From contig JAVCCM010000166.1 of NCBI GenBank assembly GCA_030765455.1, forward strand, positions 119,835 to 163,613: 43,779 nucleotides of DNA. Reading direction: 5' to 3'. The translations under genes and the position numbers were made by a program. The first letter of the stretch is position 1. The number at the start of each line of letters is the position of its first letter. Shown piece after piece: positions 33,776 through 40,607 of this stretch. Below the pieces are notes generated by a model. It was not told where the DNA came from. It did no database searches and saw nothing but the letters and a program-made list of their open reading frames with translations. The DNA comes from Candidatus Electryonea clarkiae. GTDB taxonomy: Bacteria > Electryoneota > Electryoneia > Electryoneales > Electryoneaceae.

Positions 33776-35280
33776 TGATTCTAAGATTTAGTCCATTTAT
33801 AACAAAGGTTTTCCATCCCACCATTAATCTTCATCTATCCCGGTTTTCAACCATTCTCATTTGTTTACTAATCTGTAATGGCATGTATGCCCAAGTTGGT
33901 GAGGTGGCAGAACTGGTGAGCCCTGAACGGAAGAAATTGATGATTTTACCCGTACAGTTGTATTCTACTGATGATTACGATATCAAGGAAGAAATGACTA
34001 CAATCATATCTGATATTGCTGTGAACCTGGGCAGGTATGATGTCATCGACAGAAATAACCTGGAAGCAATTTTATCTGAACAAGCGTTGCATCTTACCGG
34101 CATTATCAACGATTCAATGGTTGTAGAGATTGGCAAAATTGCAGCTGCAAACGAGGGTTTATTGATAGATGTAATTGAGTTTTCCCAGAAGGGAGTTCCT
34201 CCTGATGATGCAACCGATGAAGAATCAATAATTTTTTCAATTTTCGCGGGAATATTTGCAGGGCTTTTTAATTTCATTTCCGGGGAGGAGGGAGAAAAAA
34301 TCGAATTATGGTCAAATAACATTCATACAGAATTGTCTGTATCGATAAAGAAAGTAAATGTTGAAACCGGTGAAACAATTAAGTCTGTTATTATAAACAA
34401 GGAACATACAGGTGGGAATAGTGGCAAATCGAAATCAAATGTTGTTGAAAAATTCACCAAAAAGGCGGCAATAGAACTCAAGAATTTTTATTTGTTGTCC
34501 GCGACGGTTTCGTTAACAGATGATAATGAAATCTTTATTCCAGCAGGTTCCAATGTTGGCGTAAAAAAGGGCACTCTCTTTGAAATTACAGGCAATGACC
34601 GTGAACTGAATGTGAAAGGGAAAAAGTTTTCACGTCCCGGCGAACGTGTCGGTTTTCTCGAGGCAAAAGAAGTCTTTGATGAAGGTATTATCGCCCGGGA
34701 TGTTCGGACATGGAAACCGGTTAAATCCGGATATCGTGCCGTAGAGTTCCACCGTCCGCAAGCGGCAGGGCAGTTTTATTACATGAAGTCAAATGAAAAA
34801 TGGTGGGGAACAGGGTTTGATGTTGAAATAGTTCCTTTCAGTCGATACAATTTCTGGTTTGGATTCAGCTTCCTGCGAGGCGAAGATACACGTGGTGATA
34901 CGGATACAGGTTTCGGGGTCGAGTTAGGACCGGGGGTGAGGCTTTATAACAGGCAGTCTTTCGCGTTGAAAATGTACCCAGGTATCGGTGCCGCATTCTT
35001 TTTCAAAAAAGACGACAGGGATAAATTTGTCAGCACAGCATCCTTTCTATCGTCTATAGCTATCGGCGCGGAATTGTATAAATCTGCCGGTACAGATATA
35101 ACGTTGAAGGTTGGTTACCGAAACGATACCGGCTCAAACAACTGGAATAACTACGGCGATGAAGAAGATGATGAACCTGATTATGCAGGTCAATGGTCTG
35201 GAGAATCCCCGGAGATTGATATAACAGGATACTTCATCTCAATAGGTTTTAAGTTCACTAATTTGAAAGATTTATATTGA
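33775..35280 (+). CDS. Exported CsgG-like protein with C-terminal outer-membrane barrel-like region
   Basis: A 501-residue exported protein. A 20-odd residue leader precedes a hydrophobic signal (FSTILICLLICNGMYAQ). The N-terminal domain (about 55-250) resembles CsgG/curli-secretion or penicillin-binding-activator lipoproteins: KKLMILPVQLYSTDDYDIKEEM, then LGRYDVIDRNNLEAILSEQALHLTGI. An unusual glycine-, alanine- and phenylalanine-rich segment (IFSIFAGIFAGLFNFISGE) interrupts it. The C-terminal third (about 340-501) has alternating aromatic strands and ends ISIGFKFTNLKDLY, as expected of a beta-barrel. It may be an envelope assembly or secretion factor, but the role is not established. The start codon overlaps the stop of a tex-derived scrap (CAATGA), which also gives it its ribosome site. 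Confidence 0.75.
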   Translation: MILRFSPFITKVFHPTINLHLSRFSTILICLLICNGMYAQVGEVAELVSPERKKLMILPVQLYSTDDYDIKEEMTTIISDIAVNLGRYDVIDRNNLEAILSEQALHLTGIINDSMVVEIGKIAAANEGLLIDVIEFSQKGVPPDDATDEESIIFSIFAGIFAGLFNFISGEEGEKIELWSNNIHTELSVSIKKVNVETGETIKSVIINKEHTGGNSGKSKSNVVEKFTKKAAIELKNFYLLSATVSLTDDNEIFIPAGSNVGVKKGTLFEITGNDRELNVKGKKFSRPGERVGFLEAKEVFDEGIIARDVRTWKPVKSGYRAVEFHRPQAAGQFYYMKSNEKWWGTGFDVEIVPFSRYNFWFGFSFLRGEDTRGDTDTGFGVELGPGVRLYNRQSFALKMYPGIGAAFFFKKDDRDKFVSTASFLSSIAIGAELYKSAGTDITLKVGYRNDTGSNNWNNYGDEEDDEPDYAGQWSGESPEIDITGYFISIGFKFTNLKDLY

Positions 35281-35308
35281 GTGAAGTGTTGAAGAAGAAA
35301 GATCACAA

Positions 35309-35390
35309 GTGCAGATAGCAGTAATCACTCTGGACATCGACCGAAAACGAATAGGACTGTCCATGCGTGAAGGTGATTTGCAAAACTGAC
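35309..35390 (+). repeat. tex 3'-end fragment (copy 4), 82 bp
   Basis: 70 of 82 bases match 28728-28809. It reads VQIAVITLDIDRKRIGLSMREGDLQN then TGA, against VQVAVISIDIERKRIGLSTREGDLQN in the resident tex. Most changes fall in third codon positions or are conservative, and LSMR is the commoner Tex sequence. This suggests it derives from another tex allele, not from decay of this one. The reading frame is closed upstream by TGA. Confidence 0.88.
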
Positions 35391-35505
35391 TAAAAAAATA
35401 GCACTCGGCTTGTAGGTTATCTTGGATTCGTTAATTATCTTGAAAGATGGGTGAGTGGCTGCATGTGCTACGAACATCAAGGGAAGCATCAAAGCAAGGA
35501 AAGCA

Positions 35506-36957
35506 ATGTTTGAACAGGTTTTTAAGAATATCGATGACGTGCTCTGGAAAGAGGCGGGGTGCTCATCCGAGCTGGATTATACGGAACAAACTTCGTGGAT
35601 GCTGTTCCTGAAGTATCTCGATGATCTGGAGCACGAACGGGCAATGGAGGCTGAACTGGTCGGGAAATCGTATGATTACCTGCTGGAGGAACGGTTCCAA
35701 TGGTCGAGCTGGGCAGCGCCGAAAAACTCCGCAGGTGAGTTTGATCATGATAAGGCGCTTACCGGTGACGACCTCATCGATTTTGTTAACCGCGAACTCT
35801 TTCCTTATCTCAGGGGATTCAAACAGCGTGCCGCCAGCTCCGACACAATCGAGTATAAAATCGGCGAGATTTTCGGTGAAATCAAAAGTAAATTCCAAAG
35901 CGGATACAGTCTGCGTGATGCCCTCGAACTGATGGATTCTTTGAGCTTCGGAACACAGCAGGAAAAGCATGAGTTGTCCCATCTTTACGAAGCTAAGATC
36001 AAGAATATGGGCAATGCAGGGCGTAACGGTGGCGAATACTATACTCCCCGTCCGCTCATCCGCGCCATGATCAAGGTAATCAAGCCCCGGATCGGTGAAC
36101 GTATCTATGACGGCGCTTGTGGTTCAGCAGGCTTCCTTTGCGAGTCTCATGACTACCTGCGTAAAGGCGAACTCACTACCAACGAACTCGAGCTACTCCA
36201 GACCAAAACCTTCTACGGCAAGGAGAAAAAGAGCCTGGCTTATGTTATCGCCATTATGAATATGATCCTGCACGGTATTGACGCGCCCAATATCCTCCAT
36301 ACCAACACGCTGTCCGAAAATATCATGGATATCCAAGAGAAAGACCGCTTCAACATTATCCTTGCAAATCCGCCTTTCGGTGGCAAAGAACGCAAAGAGG
36401 TTCAGCAGAACTTTCCCATAAAAACCGGCGAAACAGCTTTCCTTTTCCTACAACACTTTATCAAGAAACTCAAGGCAGGAGGACGAGCGGCGGTAGTGAT
36501 CAAGAACACCTTCCTCTCCAATTCCGACAACGCTGCCAGTGCTCTTCGCCAGGAGTTGCTGGAGAGCTGCAATCTCCATACAATTCTTGATTGTCCAGCT
36601 AAAACTTTCCTCGGGGCGGGTGTTAAAACCGTGGTGCTCTTCTTTGAAAAAGGTGCTCCCACACGGAAGACATGGTACTACCAACTCGATCCCGGACGGA
36701 GCCTCGGCAAAACCAACCCGCTCAACGACGACGATCTCAAGGAATTTGTCAAATTACAGGCAGAGTTCAAGGATTCCGAGAAGTCTTGGACAGAGGACAT
36801 TACCGGTGCGGATCAAAAAACTTTCGATCTTTCAGTAAAAAACCCTAACACACCAGAGAAAGCCCCGCTTCGAGAACCGCGGGAAATCATCGAGGAGATA
36901 GCGGAACTGGATGCCGAGAGCGGGAAGATCCTTGGTGGAATTTGGAAGATGTTATGA
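35506..36957 (+). CDS. hsdM: Type I restriction-modification system, DNA methyltransferase subunit HsdM
   Basis: HsdM is the N6-adenine methyltransferase of the M2S/R2M2S complex; it uses S-adenosylmethionine to protect host DNA. From the ATG at 35506 (483 residues) it begins MFEQVFKNIDDVLWKEAG, the usual family N-terminus, with AAGGA six bases upstream. A GTG at 35455 would add 17 unusual residues. The SAM-binding motif I is DGACGSAGFL (about 202-211), in place of the usual DPACGTGGF. Catalytic motif IV is NPPF (288-291), and YTPRPLIRAM precedes motif I as expected. The stop overlaps the hsdS start in an ATGA. The gene begins 115 bases after the last tex fragment. Confidence 0.95.
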   Translation: MFEQVFKNIDDVLWKEAGCSSELDYTEQTSWMLFLKYLDDLEHERAMEAELVGKSYDYLLEERFQWSSWAAPKNSAGEFDHDKALTGDDLIDFVNRELFPYLRGFKQRAASSDTIEYKIGEIFGEIKSKFQSGYSLRDALELMDSLSFGTQQEKHELSHLYEAKIKNMGNAGRNGGEYYTPRPLIRAMIKVIKPRIGERIYDGACGSAGFLCESHDYLRKGELTTNELELLQTKTFYGKEKKSLAYVIAIMNMILHGIDAPNILHTNTLSENIMDIQEKDRFNIILANPPFGGKERKEVQQNFPIKTGETAFLFLQHFIKKLKAGGRAAVVIKNTFLSNSDNAASALRQELLESCNLHTILDCPAKTFLGAGVKTVVLFFEKGAPTRKTWYYQLDPGRSLGKTNPLNDDDLKEFVKLQAEFKDSEKSWTEDITGADQKTFDLSVKNPNTPEKAPLREPREIIEEIAELDAESGKILGGIWKML

Positions 36958-38150
36958 GGGATGGATGGCGAGTATTAGAGCTGAAAGAGCTGTGTTATGA
37001 CTACAAAAAGGATATAGTTGACGGACCTTTTGGAGCAAATCTGAAGCGGGAGCATTTCGTTGATCATGGAACGCCGGTGCTGAAGATTCAGAACATCAAA
37101 CCATTTGAGATTGTTCTGAAGAAAATGGACTATGTTAGCGAAGAAAAGGCGAAAGAGCTCCAACGTCATGCTTATAAAAAGGGAGATATCATAATCACAA
37201 AGCTTGGGCTCCCGCTCGGTGTATCCGCAATAGTCGAGGACATTGAGGACGGTATCATTGTTGCTGATCTTGTGCGAGTCAGGGCACAGGAAATTGATAC
37301 AAAGTACCTCTGCTATCACCTTAACTCGCCAGTAACAAATACTTTTCTTAATGCTCAGAAAGGTGGTGCTACTCGCCCGAGGGTTCGAATTGCAGCAGTG
37401 CGTGAATTGCCCATTGTTACTCCTCCTCTCACCGAACAGAAGCGCATTGTCGCGATTCTCGATGAGGCGTTTGCTGGTATCGCTACTGCGGTCGCCAATG
37501 CCGAGAAGAACCTCGCCAGCGCCCGCGAACTCTTCGAAAGCCACCTCAATGCTATCTTCTCCCAAAACGGAGATGGGTGGGTGAGGAAGGATTTAGGGGA
37601 TGTTTGTACTCTCCAGAGGGGTTTTGATCTGCCTAAAAGGTTGAGAATAAATGGTAGTTATCCGCTTATAAGTTCCAGTGGATGTATTGACAATCATGTT
37701 GAGTCAAAGGTAAAAGGACCGGGTGTTGTTACCGGTCGAAGCGGAAGTATTGGGTCGGTCTTTTTCATTGAGGAAGATTTCTGGCCTTTAAACACGACTC
37801 TTTATGTTAAAGATTTTCACGGTAATATCCCACAATTCATTTACTACCTATTAAAGAACTTTGACCTCTTAAGGTTTGCAAGTGGTACTGGCGTGCCAAC
37901 TCTTAATCGCAACAATGTTCACTCTGAACCTGTGTCGGTTACATCATCCAAGTTCGAACAGATGCGTATTGTTGAGCAGTTGAATTTACTACATCGTGAT
38001 ACGCAAAAACTAGAATCCATCTATCAACAAAAACTCAACACCCTCGCCGAACTCAAACAATCCATTCTTCAGAAAGCCTTTGTCGGCGAACTAACGGCAG
38101 AAATCGACAATTTCTCGAAAAAACACTTGAAGCAAGGAGGGACACAATGA
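36954..38150 (+). CDS. hsdS: Type I restriction-modification system, specificity subunit HsdS
   Basis: HsdS recognises the bipartite target sequence and positions HsdM and HsdR. This 398-residue protein has the standard two-half layout. Target-recognition domain 1 spans about 4-158 (VDGPFGANLKREHF ... GDIIITKLG), and a conserved helix spans about 160-201 (LTEQKRIVAILDEAFAGIATAVANAEKNL). Domain 2 spans about 208-335 (LGDVCTLQRGFDLPKR ... GVVTGRSGSIGSVFFIEEDFWPLNTTLYV), followed by a second helix ending LKQSILQKAFVGELT. I choose the ATG at 36954 because it overlaps the hsdM stop as ATGA and has GGAAG upstream. The target sequence cannot be read from the protein. Its end overlaps the next gene by ATGA. 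Confidence 0.94.
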   Translation: MRDGWRVLELKELCYDYKKDIVDGPFGANLKREHFVDHGTPVLKIQNIKPFEIVLKKMDYVSEEKAKELQRHAYKKGDIIITKLGLPLGVSAIVEDIEDGIIVADLVRVRAQEIDTKYLCYHLNSPVTNTFLNAQKGGATRPRVRIAAVRELPIVTPPLTEQKRIVAILDEAFAGIATAVANAEKNLASARELFESHLNAIFSQNGDGWVRKDLGDVCTLQRGFDLPKRLRINGSYPLISSSGCIDNHVESKVKGPGVVTGRSGSIGSVFFIEEDFWPLNTTLYVKDFHGNIPQFIYYLLKNFDLLRFASGTGVPTLNRNNVHSEPVSVTSSKFEQMRIVEQLNLLHRDTQKLESIYQQKLNTLAELKQSILQKAFVGELTAEIDNFSKKHLKQGGTQ

Positions 38151-39310
38151 AACCTCACTTGGAGCGTATCAAATCCATCAATCCCGAACGCATACAATGG
38201 TGTTGTGATGAGCAAGGGATTACGCCACTTGAACTTGCAGGTATAATCAAAATCGCGCAATCAACTTTCACTGGAATGATGACAGGGAAAGTTGGCATCA
38301 CTTTCAAACAGTTGAGTAAGATCGCGAACTATTTCAATCGTGGCGTTCTATTTTTCCTGGAGCAGGGACCTGTGAACGCTGCGCATGTTTATACCCCTCA
38401 GTTCAGGACAATAGCAAATCAAAAGTCGAATCTCTCTGCAAAGGTCAAGTCAATAATTGAGCGTGTTGAGCGCCAGCGTGAAGCTTATCTCAGCCTGCAA
38501 GAAGATTTAGGTGGGGCGAAAATATTTAAGCTTGACCCCCCTGAATTGCCACGGAATAACCCTAAACTCGCAGCTTCTATTATTCGAGAGTGGTTAGAAC
38601 TGAAGGAATTAAACGATTTTGACAGCTATCGTGCCGATGTCGAATCCAAGGGTATTTTAGTTTTTCGTAGCAACGGTTACAAAGGTGCATGGCAAATCCC
38701 GAAAGATGATCCAATAATCGGGTTCTCACTCTATCATCAAATCTGCCCGGTGATCGTTGTCAAGAAACAGTTTGCGCTTTCCCGGCAGACCTTCACACTC
38801 ATGCACGAGTTGGGGCATTTGCTCTTACATCTAAGCAGTCGCATCGATGATGAAGATGACCTCTATAATGTTCAAGAAGGACACGAACAGGAGGCTAATG
38901 CATTTGCCGGATCTCTGCTTGTACCTGATGAGTTCCTTAGCCAAATCTATGACCAAGATAGACCGGAAGATGTCGCCGTGTACAACTCGTGGCTTAAAGA
39001 CGAACGAAAGGCATGGGGTGTAAGCAGTGAAGTGATACTACGCAGGTTACTGGATGCTGGACGCCTTGATCAGGAAGATTATAAAGCCTATCGACGCTGG
39101 CGAGCCGACCAAACGCAATATGCTGTTAATAAGGGCTACCGGTTGCACCGTTACGGCGAGCCCAGGCATTTGTTTGGAAACACATTCGTCAGTACGATAT
39201 TGGACTCCCTGAGTGCAAATAAAATTTCTCTCAACAAAGCCAGCTCTTACCTCGACAACCTGAAGATTAAAGATTTGCATAAATTGGAGGGATTCTATGC
39301 AAACCTTTGA
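38147..39310 (+). CDS. XRE-family regulator fused to ImmA/IrrE metallopeptidase
   Basis: A 387-residue protein. Residues 14-75 form an XRE-type helix-turn-helix (ERIQWCCDEQGITPLELAGIIKIAQSTFTGMMTGKVGITFKQLSKIANYF). About 165-265 form an ImmA/IrrE zinc peptidase with the HEXXH motif LMHELGHLLLH (H220, E221, H224) and the downstream ligand E249 in EQEANAFAGSLLVP. ImmA relatives cleave repressors, and COG2856-type antitoxins of this architecture are paired with toxins. Here the 3' end overlaps a DUF4411 gene by 14 bases, so it is most likely the regulator or antitoxin of that pair. It overlaps hsdS by ATGA and is probably co-transcribed with the restriction genes. Confidence 0.92.
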   Translation: MKPHLERIKSINPERIQWCCDEQGITPLELAGIIKIAQSTFTGMMTGKVGITFKQLSKIANYFNRGVLFFLEQGPVNAAHVYTPQFRTIANQKSNLSAKVKSIIERVERQREAYLSLQEDLGGAKIFKLDPPELPRNNPKLAASIIREWLELKELNDFDSYRADVESKGILVFRSNGYKGAWQIPKDDPIIGFSLYHQICPVIVVKKQFALSRQTFTLMHELGHLLLHLSSRIDDEDDLYNVQEGHEQEANAFAGSLLVPDEFLSQIYDQDRPEDVAVYNSWLKDERKAWGVSSEVILRRLLDAGRLDQEDYKAYRRWRADQTQYAVNKGYRLHRYGEPRHLFGNTFVSTILDSLSANKISLNKASSYLDNLKIKDLHKLEGFYANL

Positions 39311-39779
39311 TGCATCATCAATTATTCATGCGTGGGACAACTATCCGCTGGACCAATTCCCTCCATTATGGACGTGGATGGGAGAGCAGTTCGAATCCGA
39401 GGATTTCGTAATGTCAGAAGTTGCATTCGATGAAATGGATCCAAAAGTATCTGACTGTGCAAAATGGCTGAAAGAACACGCAATACAAAAGATGTCTGTC
39501 ACAAATGAAACTTTGCAGATTGCGTTCATGATCAAGGAATTGCTTGGCATCGAAAATGACAGGTTTCATCAAAAGGGAGTAAATGAGAGCGACATTTTCA
39601 TTATAGCGTCTGCTAAAGAACACGAGCAGGAACTTGTGAGCAATGAAAATCGACAAAACGACCTGCCCGAAGAAATGAAGAAGTACAAAATTCCTGCTGT
39701 TTGTGGTATGTTACAGGTCACGGTACCTTGTTTTAGTTTTATCGAGATCATCAAGCAATCAAAAGAAGTTTTTCGGTAA
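39297..39779 (+). CDS. DUF4411 family PIN-like protein, putative toxin
   Basis: A 160-residue protein whose N-terminus FDASSIIHAWDNYPLDQFPPLWTWM matches the DUF4411 pattern, a PIN-like nuclease family. Candidate metal ligands are D5, E41 or E46 (SEVAFDEM), D99 (NESDIFIIASAKEH) and perhaps E117. A ribosome site (AATTGGAGG) lies inside the end of the preceding XRE-ImmA gene, which overlaps by 14 bases. DUF4411 genes are often found beside XRE-ImmA genes, which suggests a toxin-antitoxin or defence pair. RNase activity is inferred from the fold only. The fourth acidic position, usually D in PIN domains, falls in SNENRQ here, so catalytic competence is not certain. Confidence 0.85.
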   Translation: MQTFDASSIIHAWDNYPLDQFPPLWTWMGEQFESEDFVMSEVAFDEMDPKVSDCAKWLKEHAIQKMSVTNETLQIAFMIKELLGIENDRFHQKGVNESDIFIIASAKEHEQELVSNENRQNDLPEEMKKYKIPAVCGMLQVTVPCFSFIEIIKQSKEVFR

Positions 39780-39796
39780 CTAATGCATTAAAGAAA

Positions 39797-39928
39797 ATGA
39801 TGAAAGAGGCGAATACCTGTGTTGAGGATCATTTCGTTGACATTAACGAAATGGTCAAGATTGGTAAGAACAGAAGTCAGATTATGAGCTTAAGAGTGTT
39901 TAATTGCAAATATGGTCTGGGTAACTGA
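39797..39928 (+). pseudogene. Probable dinD-like remnant (43 codons)
   Basis: A short frame MMKEANTCVEDHFVDINEMVKIGKNRSQIM... resembles an internal stretch of DNA-damage-inducible protein D (BRO/DinD family), which has a pattern like 'HFADxxKMVxIGSGAKRxI'. It lacks the N-terminal BRO domain and the C-terminus, and the similarity fades after about 30 residues. DinD genes are frequent passengers in type I restriction loci, so a decayed copy here is plausible. The alternative is a chance short ORF. Confidence 0.45.
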
Positions 39929-40023
39929 TGCTATGTGATGTCTTGAATTAATAATCGTTTGCTTCTTTAATCGCAAATTTTGGAAGAGCTGTTATGAACG
40001 AACGAGCAAGCTACTGAACATGG

Positions 40024-40473
40024 GTTGGTAGATGGGTTGGTAGAAGGGTTGGTAGAAAGCCAGCAAAAAATAATTACGCTGGTTCGGAGCAACCCGAGCA
40101 TTTCAAAAAGAGAAATGGCAGAGCAGATTGGAACCAGCACAACTGCTATAGATAAAAATATAATAATATTGAAGGAAAAGGGTCTATTGAAACGCATCGG
40201 CTCTGACAGAGGTGGTCACTGGCAGGAGCTGTCATCAACGAAACCCGAGTTGGTAGAAGGGTTAGTAGAAGGGTTGGTAGAAAGCCAGCAAAAAATAATT
40301 ACGCTGGTTCGGAGCAACCCGAGCATTTCAAAAAGAGAAATGGCAGAGCAGATTGGAATCAGCACAACTGCTATAGATAAAAATATAATAATATTGAAGG
40401 AAAAGGGTCTATTGAAACGCATCGGCTCTGACAGAGGTGGTCACTGGCAGGAGCTGCCACCAGCGAAACCTGT
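40024..40473 (+). repeat. In-frame 225-bp tandem duplication with a 12-bp minisatellite at its edge
   Basis: Copy 1 is 40024-40248 and copy 2 is 40249-40473. They differ at only about half a dozen bases. Each begins with GGGTTGGTAGA(A/T)-type 12-bp units, two or three in a row, coding GLVE or GLVD. Because 225 is a multiple of three the frame is kept. Confidence 0.9.
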
Positions 40474-40483
40474 GCAGGAATAA
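40025..40483 (+). CDS. Duplicated winged-helix ORF, probable remnant of an AlbA_2/ATP-binding-type regulator
   Basis: About 150 codons made of two nearly identical 75-residue units. Each reads LVEGLVESQQKIITLVRSNPSISKREMAEQIG(T/I)STTAIDKNIIILKEKGLLKRIGSDRGGHWQEL, a winged helix-turn-helix. The same tail (a 'GLVEGLVE' linker then a winged helix ending RIGSxRGGHW) normally closes much larger AlbA_2-domain regulators that often sit in type I restriction loci. Here the large N-terminal part is absent. The frame upstream is closed by TGA at 39995, and only weak starts (TTG at 40025) exist. It is therefore either a small DNA-binding protein or a gene fragment that was later duplicated. Confidence 0.55.
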   Translation: MVDGLVEGLVESQQKIITLVRSNPSISKREMAEQIGTSTTAIDKNIIILKEKGLLKRIGSDRGGHWQELSSTKPELVEGLVEGLVESQQKIITLVRSNPSISKREMAEQIGISTTAIDKNIIILKEKGLLKRIGSDRGGHWQELPPAKPVQE

Positions 40484-40510
40484 GATGCAAAACATGTTTT
40501 TGGGCTTGAA

Positions 40511-40595
40511 AGTGCTTTAACGCAAACCGTAATTTCTTACGACAAGAGGCGTAAAGCTTGTAATAACAAGGCCAATAGTGCTTTAAAGCAATCCG
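40511..40595 (+). repeat. Pair of 19-bp direct repeats upstream of hsdR
   Basis: AGTGCTTTAACGCAAACCG (40511-40529) and AGTGCTTTAAAGCAATCCG (40577-40595) match at 17 of 19 bases, 66 bases apart. The second lies 12 bases ahead of the hsdR start. They could be operator sites for one of the local helix-turn-helix proteins. No function is shown. Confidence 0.6.
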
Positions 40596-40607
40596 AAAGT
40601 TGAGGAA

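Noticed and set aside
28808..35390. A complete integrative element with its own integrase at tex
   Set aside because: The flanking tex fragments fit, but no tyrosine or serine recombinase is encoded between them, so only a repeat-flanked insertion zone is claimed.
40024..40473. CRISPR-like repeat array
   Set aside because: There are only two long copies in direct contact and in frame with each other. There are no short spaced repeats with unique spacers, and no cas genes.
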